From positions 12,152,001-12,216,000 of the forward strand of contig NC_065873.1 of NCBI RefSeq assembly GCF_933775445.1: a stretch of 64,000 bases of DNA, written 5' to 3'. This document shows positions 1 to 12,814 of the stretch, one piece after another. The position numbers and the translations under genes are program-made. Position 1 is the first letter of the stretch. Each line of letters starts with the position of its first letter. The DNA is from Argentina anserina (taxonomy: Eukaryota; Streptophyta; Magnoliopsida; Rosales; Rosaceae). The notes below the pieces were generated by a model that saw only the letters and a program-made list of their open reading frames with translations, had not been told where the DNA came from and searched no databases.

Positions 1-899
1 TGTGAGTTTAAATTATAAGGCAATAAGTAATCATATAAGGTAGGTAAAAAGCTAATTCTAAAGCAAATATAGTACTACAAGCTCAAATAGATATTTAAAA
101 TAACATGAAAGCTGAAATAACATCTAAAGGGAATCTCACACAAATAAATAGTTAAATTTGCAATGTTAAGGAACTAAAGCAATATGCATCTGCAAGACTG
201 ATAAAACACAAGAACCTTGACACCTTTATATTAGATCAGTGAACAAGAAACTTACAATAATATTTACTATGAGCCTAAACCTTAAGGGAAGAAACATTAT
301 AAATTATATACATAAATTGGATCAGTTGAATGCATGTGATCACATCAGTTCCAACGTATATTGAGTAATTAATTCGAACCCTCAATTGGTAGACGTTTTG
401 AACCAAACACAGAAGCTAATGATATGAATTAAATTATATAATAAAACTAAGTTGCACATATAATAGACTTCAAGAAAAGCAAGTAATACACCAGAACTTT
501 GACTATAGCAATCCAACTCTTTAGTACAAACCATATGCAAACAAAACAAGGCATTAAGGTGAAAATAAGAACACATCTTATAAGGAGACTCATACCACAC
601 ATGAACAAGAACACAAACCTAGCCCCAAATTTTAAAAAAAAAATCAACAACAAAGTTTCACTAACTACCACAGAAACACAAACACCAATTATAATATAGG
701 TCTGAGGGGTTTGTACATTTGTTATCTCTCTTCCATATATAATGGAAAGTAATTCATCAATCCTTTTGCTTTGTAACATGAATCCTATATTCCTAAAATC
801 TCTGAATTTTACTCAAATTCTCCATAAGAATATGATAGTATCATTATTCATTTCCATAAGAATTAGAAGCTCCAAATTAAAGAGGGAATAAGAAATTAC

Positions 900-1031
900 C
901 TGACATAAACAAGTTCTGTAAACCCTAGCCACTGTGGATGGCGGAGCTATGGTAGCGCTGCTCTGAAACTGAGGTCGTGATAGGGGTTTTGGTACCCGAG
1001 AGACGCTAACTCTAATTCTGATAGTTGTGTT
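900..1031 (-). other. Possible first (leader) exon of a minus-strand gene running off the left edge
   Basis: Read on the minus strand, this stretch contains a TAGGGTTT telo-box-like motif, common in plant 5' leaders of housekeeping and ribosomal genes, and ends in CAG followed by GTAATTTC, a good plant 5' splice site at 899-898. Downstream on the minus strand (1-898) is T-rich, intron-like DNA, including a ttgcag acceptor-like site near 200. No conserved coding sequence is visible in the window, so the gene is not identified. A hAT element (1039-1577) lies just upstream, so more leader may exist around 1580-1800. This is inference from splice and composition signals only. Confidence 0.25.
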
Positions 1032-1038
1032 GCCAGAT

Positions 1039-1577
1039 TAGGCATGTAAATTAAGCCCAGAACTAACGGGCATACCCAAACTTAGCCCAAAAAATTGGGC
1101 TGCGGGCCGGCTCGGCCCAAACTAATGGGCGCTCTTTACTCGGCCCTTTTTAGAATGGGTAGGGTATGGACAATACTTTTCAAACCTTGGGCCAACCTAA
1201 AGCCATGCCCATATGGTATATTATAAGGCCGACCCATAGCCCGACCCATTCTCAATGTCAAATTTTATTATTAATTTATGAGTGATTGATATAAACAGTA
1301 AATTATATTGGTTCAATTGGCAAATGTGTTATTTTTATAAGAAGGGGTTCATGAGTTCAACTTTTATCTCAATTAAATTTTTCAAATGAAAGTTAAAAGA
1401 TTTTATTATCTAAAACTCACGAGCCAAAGGGCGGGCTCGGGCTTCACATATATTGATAGGGTCGACCCTGCCCTACCCATTTTACACATAGGGATGAAAA
1501 AGGCATGGGTCAGGTAGTATATGGGTCTTCATATCTTAGGGCCGGGTCAGCCCTGCCATGCCCATTTTACAGGCCTA
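1039..1577. mobile_element. Non-autonomous hAT element (539 bp) rich in GGGC/GCCC
   Basis: The ends are inverted repeats: TAGGCATGTAAA at the left and TTTACAGGCCTA at the right. They are flanked by near-identical 8-bp duplications, TGCCAGAT (1031-1038) and AGCCAGAT (1578-1585). An 8-bp duplication and a TA(G)GG-TGTAAA type end are hallmarks of plant hAT elements. The interior is packed with GGGC/GCCC motifs at both ends and has no coding capacity. The ends are seen directly; the class is inferred. Confidence 0.75.
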
Positions 1578-1587
1578 AGCCAGATTA

Positions 1588-2539
1588 TTACTAGAAGATG
1601 GAAGTCGAAGAATACAGAGCTTGCAGCTCCGTCACCGGTGCTCTTGATGCCGGATTCTAAAAATGGTTCTTTCCCCTATCTTGGTTCAAACCAAACGGGG
1701 GAGATGATGAGCCGAGGGATTGGAGATCGAAATGAGTCCATTGGAATGCGGTGGCTACATGTGGTAATTGACAAAGGAAGAAACGATGACGTTTGGAATA
1801 TAGTTATTTTGGTCTAGATATAGACATCTCATAGATCAATTAATTGAGAATATAGTGAAGTCGATACTGACATTTCGCTTAACATAGCAAGTAAGAGAAC
1901 GTAATATGGTTAATGACCTAACGACATTGGCTTAATTATGAGTGCATTCATTTATAATCATTGACATTATTTTGGGGTGATTGAAGCGTATCTTGTGGTG
2001 GAGAGAAGTTCCTAGCTATTATTTCTTTCATATGTACATCCATATTCACTTTTTGATATTCTGTTTTCAACAATACTTCTGTTTTATTTATTTTTTGTTC
2101 ACCAATCAAATCAACTCCGAACATCCTCTTGTATTTATGCGAATATTGTAGATAATCTTTTTAATAACGCTCTATCTTGCAGAGTACCCTCAATTCCCGG
2201 CCTATAACGATAACCCTTACTAACCACTATATTATCTTCTACAGGGTTTTATTGATGGCCTTAAAAATGCTTCATTAGTGGATTGGTCTCATTATAGGCA
2301 CATGCAGGGGTGTAGGCTATGTTTTTGCCAAGTATCTAGGCTAACTATGGTTAAGTATGTTCTTGCAAAACATCTAGCTAGCTTGGAATGATGGATTTAA
2401 TGTTATGATTATATATGTTATGGTGAATGATTGAATCTCATGGGTTTTACTTTGTGTGATTGAATTGGTGTTTATGTTTATGTTTGATGGGTTGAATTGG
2501 TGTGATTGAAGAATTTAGGTCCCAAAACTGGATGAAACC
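1588..2539. other. Intergenic DNA, no gene recognised
   Basis: No conserved protein or RNA gene was recognised. A short GC-richer part (about 1590-1800) could be leader sequence of the minus-strand gene suspected at the left edge. The rest is AT-rich. Confidence 0.4.
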
Positions 2540-2980
2540 CAGAAACACAATGTTTCTCACCAAATATATGGCTAAAAAGCATTGTCTAGAAGAGTTTTAG
2601 TCAATAGGCTCTGGAAAGAAAGCATTGTCTTATCTTATAATTACAATCTCAAACTAGACCAAGACCATTGTTGTTGTGACCTTAATCAACATGTGTTGTA
2701 AAGAAAAGCATTGTCTCACTCTACAATAACAATGTTAAACTAGAAAACCAACATTGTCTTTGTAAACTCTTATTCAATGTACATTTAAGAAAAAACGTTG
2801 TCTTCACCAACATTCAGACAATGGTAGTTTAAACCCAGTCAGTTGTCTGAACTTATTATAGATAATATTTTTCGTGCATTTTTTGAACCGTATATCAGCC
2901 AATTGTTCAATAGACAATGGTACAGCCATATATCAGACAATAGGCAAAAACCATTGTCAACCTTGATTTTTGTCCTAGTG
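2540..2980 (-). mobile_element. CACTA (En/Spm-type) terminus and subterminal repeats, other end not found
   Basis: The right boundary reads ...TTTTTGTCCTAGTG at 2980, so the minus strand begins CACTAGGACAAAAA, the standard CACTA terminus. Inside it are many copies, in both orientations, of a motif around CATTGTCT / ACAATGG (near 2580, 2623, 2707, 2755, 2818, 2915, 2951), as expected for CACTA subterminal arrays. No matching CACTA start was found to the left, and no transposase is present. It is probably a deleted or truncated element. Confidence 0.55.
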
Positions 2981-4070
2981 TGACTATTCAGGCATTTGTT
3001 TTTATAATCAAGTGATATGCTTGGCATAAAAAAATACTACACAAGACAAGGACGAGGCAGTTGATAATCCATTGCGCATTTAGTCTATAGAACCAGGCCC
3101 AATCCTGGCCCAGTGTGACTACACTGGGCAGCCCAAGACCAAGGGGCTTAGAATATCATATTTATCTGTAATATATAATAATTATATATTTAATTATATT
3201 AAAAAAACTGATTTTATGAAACGGGTGAAACAAGCATTCTGCAGTTTAGTTTTCAGCTCTTCTTTTACCTTCTAGCTTCTTCCATAATCTTCTCCAATTC
3301 CCCAAATCACATATCAGTTGCCCATTAATCATGGAGAAGAATCAGAAGACATGTTGCCAATTGTTCTTCTTCATATTTCTCTATATAAATTTGCTCACAA
3401 TCCCCCAATTTTTTTCATCATCTTCCAATTCGAATCTCTTTTGAGTTCTCTTCGATTCTATATCCTCTTTCTTTCATTTATTCTTTCAAATCAATGATTT
3501 CAATCTAGTCTAAATTTGGGTTTTTTGAATTGGTGAATTTGACCTTGAATCAGTGAATTTGGGAATTTAGCATCTACATATTTGGTTCTTTCGATTGAGG
3601 TCATTCTTTCTACCAATTATCAAATTACAAATTATATTTTTGTGTATGCGGTTATTAGGTTTTGGCTATATCGTTTTCAATTGAGTTATATTTCTCTAAT
3701 TTAATTTGAATACAAGTTTATTAGTTTAATATCTAGTTGTTATGATGAATTGATAAATGATGATACAATTGATTTGATTTGATTTGATTTGATTGACAAT
3801 GAAGTGGTTCATCTATTCATAGACAGATCACAAATCTATAGACTTGGAGATATTATATTTTGGTTACAAGTTGTTGCTTTCTACTATTTTGGTTACACTT
3901 TTTATAAATTATTTGACTAAATTGTCTACAAAATGGAATCCCTTAATGATTAATCATTACCAATTTTGCAGGTTGTATTTCTTTCAAATGACATTTTCGA
4001 CAAGGATACAAGCAGTGCAATACTTATTGTCTAGGTTTTATTGTTCTCTTATTTTATTTTTATTTTTAGA

Positions 4071-5912
4071 TGATAGGAGCACTTTGTGCGACGTTCTTAA
4101 CATGTTTTTCCCTCCAGTTGTACTTTGCTTAGCTATTATTGTTGTAGTATTGAGTCATTTAGTCGAGTTAGGAGTCTATGGTGGCGTTGGTTGTATTTTG
4201 GTGTTAAAACAGGTTGACAACACAGAAATTGTCGAGAGTCTTGTTTAGAGTAGGATTCCTTGGTAACTAGGAAACCTAGTTAAATTAGGAGTCTTCATTA
4301 ATCGGCATTTCTCTAACATTTGTGATAAATTGAGAATCCTACTTGCATTAGGAATCATTTTTAGACTAGAAAACGTACTATTTAAGAAAGTCATACTTGA
4401 ACTGAAACGCTTATTCTGTAACTTTCCTAATCTTACTCTCATATTCTAGTAACTTACTTGATCTTTTTATATGAATTATCTTGTCTTTATTATTTTCTTT
4501 TATTATTTTCAGATTTTAAAAGATGAGATTGTGTAGCTAGCATGAAGAAGAAAAATAGAGGAAAAGAAGGAAAAGAGGAAAATAAAGAAAGAATGAGACA
4601 CCTAAAAAGGGAGAAAAGAAGGAATTTATCAAAGGAGATTGCACCCACCAATGACAAAATAAGTGAAAGAAAAGGAGAGAAAGAAAAAAGAAGAGAATAA
4701 AAAGAGATAATGCAAGAAAGAAAGAATGAGACACCTAAAAAGGAGAAAAATAAAGAATTTATCAAAGGAGATTGCACCCACCAATGACAAAAATAAGTGA
4801 AAGAAATTGAGGAGAAAAAGTCCAAGCTATAATATTCAAGGAGCCAAAACTCTTCTATAAATAACACATCATTCAGAAAGAAAAATCATCACTTCTCCTT
4901 TGCATTCAAGAACTAAAACTCTACCAAAATACTACCTCAAACATTCTTCACCAAAACAGCAAGCCGTTCTCCCCCACATACCAATTCCATCTCCACCAAA
5001 ATCACCATTGAAGACACAATTCCAAGGTTCCTACAACGTGTGATTCTCACAACTCATATCCATGGGTTTATTCGTTTTTGATTTTCTACAATACTTTGTC
5101 TATGAAGATTGTAGTATGATGTTTGTGTGAGATTATTGTTTTGTATTAAAAATCGAAATTTTCATATTGTTTTATTGGATTTTTGGATCTTTGCCGAATT
5201 GATAGTTTCCTATAATTAATGAGTTCGTATTTCTATTGTTGTGTTCTAACCATCTTTCTCATACCTTCAGATAATTTTCAGATTTGTGCATATGAATTTA
5301 GTGCTTGGATGCAGTCCCTAAGATTTTGTTTGAGTGCTAGATTCATCAACCATATTGACACAAATCGAATCATGCCCTTAGTAGGTTTGGTTTGTGTTGA
5401 TTAAAGTGGCAAAAATTCTGGAAATTTGCATGTGAAATCATGGTGGGTGACGTCATACAAGAAACATGTCTCCAATAAAGATTTGGTGCTTAAATGTAAT
5501 CTTGTTTGATTTCTACTCTAAGTGTTATTGAATTGGATTGAATGCAAATTTAGATTAGGCCCTAAGTTAATCTAAATATTAATTGAAATCTTGCATAATT
5601 AGATGATCCCCTAAGGCTCTAATTGTATTGATGTTTAAAAAGTATGTAATTTGTTAAATTAGAATGCATGATAGGTTCAAACTTGTAATTATGTGATGTA
5701 GTGGTGAATTTGGTTTAAGTTTGTTAAAGAGAATTCGATCATGTAAATAGTAATTTAGGTTTTATTTTAATAGTTAATAATCAATCTCAAACCCCTAATT
5801 AAAAGTTTAAAATTTCATTCAATTCTCCGGAAAGAACGATCCCTGCTTATTCTATACTAACGATGATGTGTTACAGGGTTTATTATAGAGTGTTTTAATT
5901 AACGTTCTATCA
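4071..5912 (+). mobile_element. Solo LTR, copy A (1842 bp)
   Basis: It begins TGATAGGAGCACTTTG and ends AACGTTCTATCA, so the termini form the inverted repeat TGATAG/CTATCA with the TG...CA ends of an LTR. The flanking 5-mers are TTAGA (4066-4070) and TTGGA (5913-5917), a 4-of-5 target duplication. The same sequence occurs in opposite orientation at 59204-61162. No gag, pol, primer-binding site or second LTR is adjacent, so it is a solo LTR. It is inserted in the hAT element, 13 bp before the transposase start codon. Confidence 0.75.
4590..4810 (+). repeat. Tandem repeat inside solo LTR copy A (2 units)
   Basis: A purine-rich unit of roughly 120 bp, containing GAATGAGACACCTAAAAAGG and then TTTATCAAAGGAGATTGCAC, occurs twice in a row. 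The matching region of the inverted copy (about 60320-60680) shows three units, so unit number differs between the copies. Confidence 0.6.
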
Positions 5913-5925
5913 TTGGATTACAGTA

Positions 5926-8478
5926 ATGTTTTCTAAGAAACAACCTTCCGGTAGTGAAAATAGAAAAAAAAAAGGAAACAAAAACGAAATCTTTACAAGG
6001 TTCTTTACAAAGACTTTGAAAAAAAAAATATTTCTTCTGAACACCAAACTGAAAATGAAGTTAATGAAGAAGTACAAGATTTTGTTGAAAATGAGGTGAT
6101 CGAAGAAACAACAAATGTAATTGAAAATGACGTGATCGAAGAAACAACAAATGTATTTGAAAATTAAGTGAACGAAGATACAACAAATGTGCTTGAAAAT
6201 GAGGCTGCTGAAAATAATGAAGAAACTAACTATGTGCCTGAATGTCCTGAACCTTCTATGAATATATATGATCCTAGAGTAATGTGGGATAATTTAGATG
6301 CAAAAATGAGAGATATGATTGTTGAAAAGGGTCCTGTTAGAGAAACCAATATTAATTTTCCTAAGGATAATCATAATAGAGGATTTTCCACTTATTATTA
6401 TGATATTACGAAATGGGAAACTTTCTGATAGGAAATGGTTGGTTTACTCAAAAGAATTGGATAAAGTGTTTTGCATTTGTTGTATAGTGGTAAAAGAATT
6501 CGTTCAAAAAGTCATTTGACATATATAAGAGTTAATGATTGGGGACACTGGGTGAAAAACTAAAACATCATGAAGATAGTGTTGAACACCTCACTAACCT
6601 AATAGCTTGCGTGGAACTCCGATTTAGTTTGAGCACTAATCAAACAATTGATAGAGAATTACAAGAGTTGATTAAGAAAGATACATAACATTGGAAACAA
6701 CTCATAGTAAAAGTCATTTCTATTGTCAAACGTCTTGTTATGAATAATTTGGCATTTCGTGGAACAAATGAAAAAAATCTATGAAGACTCGAATGGAAAT
6801 TTTTTAAGGCTTTCTTGAATCAATAGCAGAGTTTGATCCAATAATGCAACATCATTTTCGACTTATACTTGATAAAAATATTCATTACCATTTTTGAGTC
6901 ATAAAATTCAAAATGAATTGATATCATTGTTGGCATCACAAGTTAGAAGTGCAATTATAAGAAAAATTAAAGAAGCTAAATATTTTTCTGTGATTCTTGA
7001 TTGTACCCCTGATGCTAGCCACCAAGAGCAAATGACTTTGGTAATTAGATGTGTTGATGTTGCTAGCAGCCCAATAAATGTGAAATAGTATTTTTTGGAG
7101 TTTTTAAATGTGGATATACATATGGATTAGGCATGTTTGGTGAATTACAATCTGCATTGAACTCATTTGATTTAAACATTAATGATGTGAGGGGGCAAGG
7201 TTATGATAATGGTTCAAATATGAGGGGAAAACACCACGGTGTACAAAAAAGATTACTTGACATAAATCCTAAAGCTTTCTATATGCCTTGTGGTTGTCAT
7301 TCTCTTAATTTAGTTCTTTGTGATATGGCCAACTCTTTTCAAAAATCTAAATCATTTTTTGGAGCATGTCAAGCCCTTTATAATGTGTTTGCGAATTCTA
7401 CAAAACGATGGAACATTTTACTTCAATATGTAGATGAATTGAGATAAGTCTTTGTCCACTACACGATGAGAATGTCATATTGAAAGTGTTAAAGCAATAA
7501 AAAGTCAATTTCCCAAAGTAAAACAACCTTGAAAAAACATTACTTGAAATTTGTGATGATTCAAAATTGACGTGGGATGCTGAAAAACTTTTGTTAGGTG
7601 AATTTTCAAGTTTTGAATTTATTTTGAGTTTGGTCATTTGGCATGAGATATTGTACAAGATAAACTTAGTGAGCAAAAATTTGCAATCTGATGATATGCT
7701 TCTTGATGTTGCTATTAAGAGTTTGAAAGGGCTGGTTTCATTTTTCGAAAAATACAGAGAAAATTGATTTACTTCTGCTTTGATTGATGCTAAAGAGATT
7801 GCTGATGAAATGAAAATTGAGCCAGAATTTCAAGTAAAGCGTAAGTCCATAAGAAAAAAATATTTTGATGAAATTCCTAATACTGAGAGGGAGCAACAAT
7901 CTGCTCAAGAAGATTTTAGAACATATTACTTTCTTGTTTTAGTTGATATGTTTCTTTCTCAGTTGAGGGTTAGATTTGAACAAATAGAACTTTTTGATTC
8001 TATATTTGGTTTTTTATTTGATGCATCCCGACTGTTTTTTTTATCATGATGAATTGAAAATTTGTTGTGAGAACCTTGAAAAGGCTTTGAAACATGGTGA
8101 TGATTGTGATATTGATGCAAAAAGACTACTTTCAGAATTACAGATTTTGCAGGAAATGTTACCTAGTGAATCTTATGATACTGGTAAACCATGGAATTTC
8201 CTGACAATTATGGAGTTTGTGAAAAAAATGGACATGTTTCCAAATGTTTTGGTTGCTTATCGGATTTTATTGACTATACATATCACTGTAGCATATGCGG
8301 AAATAACTTTTTCAAAGTTGAAGTTGATAAATTCTTACTTGCGGACAACAATGGGTTGGCAATATTGAGTATTGAAAAGAATATGTTGAAAACCATTGAC
8401 CTTAAGCATATAATTGAAGATTTTGCTTTTAAAAATGCAAGAAGAAAGTCATTTCAGGTGAAACCAGATCTCTTTTAA
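5926..8478 (+). pseudogene. hAT transposase pseudogene (TTF/MYM zinc-finger type)
   Basis: Translation in shifting frames gives a protein of the plant zinc finger MYM-type/TTF hAT class. A lysine-rich start (MFSKKQPSGSENRKKK) is followed by a domain containing NIYDPRVMWDNLD and [10 protein letters not shown] (6260-6370), then [18 protein letters not shown] (6430-6490). The RNase H-like core follows, with [20 protein letters not shown] (6990-7050) and DVRGQGYDNGSNMRGKHHG (7180-7240), and the C-terminal dimerisation region with VAYAEITFSKLKLINSYLR (8290-8345). Each part is recognisable, but in-frame stops (for example TAA near 6164, TGA near 6426, TAG near 7086) and several frame changes break the reading. 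A short in-frame repeat, about three units around VIEETTNV, lies at 6080-6200. The transposase cannot work as it stands. Confidence 0.8.
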
Positions 8479-8734
8479 AACTATGGTTATGTGTCATGCA
8501 TTGTAATATTTCTTTTCTTTTGTTAGGGGTATTGGTTTTATGTCTCCCCCTTATTCCATGTTTTATCATATAAATAAAAACATTCAGGCATGAGAATGAG
8601 CCTCTTAGTATTGCACTTGACTAGGTTCGAAACCCCAAAAAATATATATAAGTCTTCTTTTTTTATGTAGGGGGCATAACTTTTTATCACGCGCACTGGG
8701 CATAAAATTGGTCAGGACCAGCCATGTATAGAAC

Positions 8735-11130
8735 ATGTGGTTTGGAGATTATTTGGTTATAGAACCTACTTGATCCAAGTCTAATGAGTTAGCATGAATG
8801 TAGGCAAAACCTTTTATTTATAACTTTCAGCCGGAGAGGGCCTAAAATCATATTAATATTCAGGCTATATATTGAAAGCAAACGTACATTACAGAGTGAT
8901 GCTAAACTCTATTCTTCCTAAATCTTCTTCTTTCAAATCTAATTAGGCTCAATAGTCTTTGGTTGGGAACATTTCTTTCAAGTTAATTAGGATTAAAAAA
9001 AGCGATAACGTTGTCCTTGTAATTAATTATGGCTTAAGATTGATGATCCACATTTGAGATATTTATCGGCTCCGATCCTACTTAAGAAGTCATAATTCGG
9101 ATACGACAGAATTTATAGACATCTCCTTAATTCACCCCCCGCCACGGAAATTTCTCCCCGCCACGAATATGTCCACCGGCCAGAGAATTAGCGCACTAAT
9201 ATTTACACCTCACAGGCTTACTAATTTCGATCGGCAAAGTAGGACCTCAATAAATCACTACCAAATGACCAATTAATAGAGATGGGAAGCAAAACCCTAG
9301 CCTGAAGTCATGAACTACGTCTACATAAGAACCTTCTTTCTTTACTTGATCTTGGACAACACATTGCATTATTATTATTAGTTATGAAGAAACAATGAGA
9401 ATGATTGAATCTTTAAAAAGAAAATGTCGACCAACAGAAGAAATATTCCTATATTGTTAAGCACAAAGTTGACTCTCATCACATGCTTATGCTTTGACAA
9501 ACCGAGATCATAATTTACAAGTCTCTTTCCTTGAGCTAGCTACTTGTCATGTTTCTGGTCATCTAGAGCTCTACTTGATCATCAGAAGACAAAACCCTAA
9601 ATTTAAAATCCCTATTCTTTCACTAACTCACTGAACATTTGTTCCAAACGATAAACGACACTCGTAATTGGCATATAACTAAACAATTCACCGCAAGCAA
9701 ACATGAAAAAAAACAAATTCAAAATCATTTGTTATGCAAGTCCCATTCAAAACAAACGATAAGCCCCATCTTTCTGGGTACCATCTGGCCTTGTTCACCC
9801 ATTTGAAAATATTATCACTCTTCTAATGATGATGCAGTCGACTTATTTAGGGTTTAAGATTGATCAAGAATCTAGTGGCCAATTGCATCAAATGAGAAAT
9901 ATTGGTTTTCTATCTGCAAATAAGATAATTTAGGTGATGAATTTAGTTGGGGTTTGCCTACTCGATACATTGCATGCATATCGAAACTGACGGACCTAAA
10001 TTGTCCTCCAATTTTAATTAAAGGTCAAGTATTTCTCAATCTCCAATATGTTGTCGATGTTTGAAAGTCCTGAGTTTACAATATGTGATGATTCACGCAT
10101 AGATTCGACCAAATTTTGAAGTTACGCATCTTTCCCAAAAAGTCTCCCCATTAGAGAATGAGTATATATATGTGTGCAGACAATTTTGAACTTCATCTTT
10201 GAAATATATACAAGTTAATTCAGACAACAGGTACAATTGTTTAAGTGACCTGAGTAGTCACTAACCAATTCGAACTCTCACATGCATGAAGTTAATTAGA
10301 GTACAATCAGACATAACTCGCCTGAGCTACTGAATTAGCTAGCTCCTGGTTTAACAAGAATTAACCTCAATTCTGGATGCGCATGTCTATTCATTATGTT
10401 CTTCACCTCATCATTAAGTATATGTAAGCATTGGCCTTCAGGCTTCCTAAACGATCGAATTGATTTTCTTGCTTGATCAAGTATAATTAAAACAGAACGT
10501 ATTTCTTGCTTAAACGATATTGCTCTTAGATTTGGCTAATTTCTTCATTTTCTTAATTCTAATTAGCATTTGGGTCAAGTATATGGATCCTAATTTCTGA
10601 ACTCTAAACCCTAGTCTCTGAATTCCCAAATAAAGATGTACGTAAGTTGGATCGATAACTAAATTCAGACCAAAACATTAAAACGAAACCAAAATAATAA
10701 TAATTTGTTTAAACGTGACAAATACCCCCATAAACTCGTATTTGATTGTCATGTGGAATTGTGGATGAAATGAACCACGTTGTCACATACTCCAGGCGAG
10801 CTAGCTAGCTACCATGAGTACCATCCAAATCAGAAGGGGAAGTCTATCTATGAATCTATGATTGAATCGACAAGGAGGGTGATGTGGATTTGGCACATGA
10901 AATATGTTGTATGAAATCTGAGGTTCAGTTTTCTTCACGTCCTTTCATTACGGATCTAGTCGACACGTACGTACGTATGTATGTGATGATAAACAAGAGC
11001 ACAAGTGAACGCTCCAATAAGAAATCGGAACTTCATCCCTACAGGGCTAGAGGCCTCCATCTCCGATTCCACAGTGACCAGTTTTCCTTGCCATTCGACT
11101 TCCCAATTTTTTTTCACACCGTCAACATGT
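8735..11130. other. Gene-free intergenic DNA
   Basis: About 2.4 kb of AT-rich DNA without a long reading frame or recognisable repeat ends. There are a few GC-rich patches (about 9130-9190) and an ACGTACGTACGT-like patch near 10970, none with clear meaning. I see nothing to annotate. Confidence 0.5.
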
Positions 11131-11287
11131 ACAAAGTTCAAAATATCAGTATCGGGAAATATATCATTTTTTGAAAAAGTGAGATATAAGATATATCGGG
11201 GATATTGGAAAAAAAATATTGTTTCTCTTCCGAAATTATTTATTTATTTATTATTAAATTACATAAAAATAAATATAATTATTAATT

Positions 11288-11882
11288 TTATCTAATACCA
11301 GAAAAAGACTCTAGGTGTTTGAAAAGACACATGTTGGTCAACAAAACTATAATACTCAGCCCAAGACATACGAGCCATATAATACAAATTGTAATAGTTA
11401 ATATGATAGTCATATATCTCTTTCGAGCTGCCGACAATTTTTTTGAGAAATGAATAGTAAGGATGAACCAAACTCGATAATTGATCATAAACGTCTCTAA
11501 ACTGACCATAATTGTAAATAGGATAACGAGATTGATAGTTGACTTCATGTGATTCGTTTGACATCCCAGTGTGCTATGTGGCTAAACTGATAGAATCAAA
11601 ACTTAAGGAAACCGAACTAACATCAGATGAAATACTTTAATCATCAATGACTCCTCTTGTCCTCTTCACGCACCTATTTTGCTGTTGCGCACCATGACCG
11701 CATGCTCTAGATCCATGATTCTCCTCTTGGGTAGTATGATTAAAATTACTTTCACAAGTAAACTGCTCAAATCCTCCACCTATATAAGATTGTCTGTATT
11801 CAAACCTTGTATCTCCACCACCTTGTCGACTTCCACCACTACCATCACCATTACCATCACCATTACCACCACCACCACCACT

Positions 11883-11946
<64 letters not shown>

Positions 11947-12430
11947 CTATCTGAATTATATAGAGTTGCTACACCGCCCCACACACTAGCATTATCAGAA
12001 TCATCTCCCGGCTCTCCAACTTCATCAGATAATATCTTGTTTACATCAATTCCAAAATCAGTTACCTTTTCTATGACATGTGGAGAAGGGTTGTCATTTT
12101 CATCATCGAGGTATGCATGCATAATCCAATCATGAAGATGATCAATGCCATTTTGAAGTGGTTCACTAGCAACATAAAGTAGATCGATATAGTTGTTTTC
12201 ATTGATCACATTATACTTTGCTCGTTTATCACGTAGTCGTAACTTCATGTTGTAGTAGCAGTATACGAGTTTTTCCAACTTCTGATATGCAAGACGATTC
12301 ATTTGTTTTGTATGAATAAGAGCAAAAATACTCTAATTTCTTTCACAAGCAGAAGAGGAAGCCGTTTGTGTTAAAATACGCATGGCAATTCTTGATACGT
12401 TTGGTGCAGAATACCCCCACCAATCAGCTA
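11288..12430 (-). pseudogene. C-terminal remnant of a hAT transposase (BED/DUF659 class)
   Basis: On the minus strand the reading from about 12430 is DWWGYSAPNVSRIAMRILTQ, then ASSSACERN, a stop, and SIFALIHTKQMNRLAYQKLE. This is the conserved hAT dimerisation block SACERNWS, with the tryptophan codon changed to TAG (12333-12335). It runs on to a long Asp tract and a Gly-rich tail ending near 11637. A further piece (11564-11292) ends MSWAEYYSFVDQHVSFQTPR, the usual C-terminus of this class, separated by about 70 bp and in another frame. The N-terminal zinc finger and catalytic domain are missing upstream (beyond about 12550). It is a degraded partial copy. Confidence 0.7.
11884..11946. repeat. 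(ATC)n microsatellite encoding the poly-Asp tract
   Basis: About 20 uninterrupted ATC/TCA triplets lie in the minus-strand hAT remnant, where they would encode an aspartate run. Imperfect ACC/ATC triplets extend it to the left (11815-11883). Confidence 0.9.
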
Positions 12431-12814
12431 TAAATGAACTATATTCCTTGAGGAGAACACTTGTTATTGAAATTACTCGAAAACTCACTATTCATCTGGA
12501 ATTCTGGATATTCTCTTATGACCTTCATGAGAGTGTGAAACTACGTTGTGACCCTTTATTTTAGATTCCCTCAAGATCAAGGAGAGCATTGGTCATGGCT
12601 TAACTTTTCAGAGTTAAGAATTGAACTTTCACTCCTCATCTAGATATTTTTTAAGAAAAATTAAAAAAATTAGCCGATTGAAGGACTACTCTTCTAGTCT
12701 TATTTTTTTATATCCCTCGAGGTCCAAGGTGATTAATTAATCAAAAACTCTAGGTCAAGAAAAGTCTGAGACATCCTCGAGTTGAATTAAATGTTTTTAA
12801 GTGAAAATATTTAG

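Larger units (their letters stand above)
3094..8726 (+). mobile_element. Complete but dead hAT element with nested solo LTR
   Basis: Perfect 8-bp direct repeats TATAGAAC lie at 3086-3093 and 8727-8734. The element between them starts CAGGCCCAATCCTGGCCC and ends GGTCAGGACCAGCCATG, an imperfect inverted pair typical of hAT ends. It carries a decayed transposase (5926-8478) and a nested solo LTR (4071-5912). Removing the LTR and one target copy leaves about 3.8 kb, a normal size for an autonomous hAT. The left part (3100-4070) has no coding sequence I recognise. The duplication and ends are seen directly. Confidence 0.75.

Noticed and set aside
447..779. 110-codon minus-strand open frame at the left edge
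   Set aside because: T-rich, Phe/Ile/Val-heavy translation typical of intron DNA, with no conserved motif.
8610..8640. tRNA-like GGTTCGAAACCCC near the end of the hAT element
   Set aside because: No cloverleaf can be built from the flanks.
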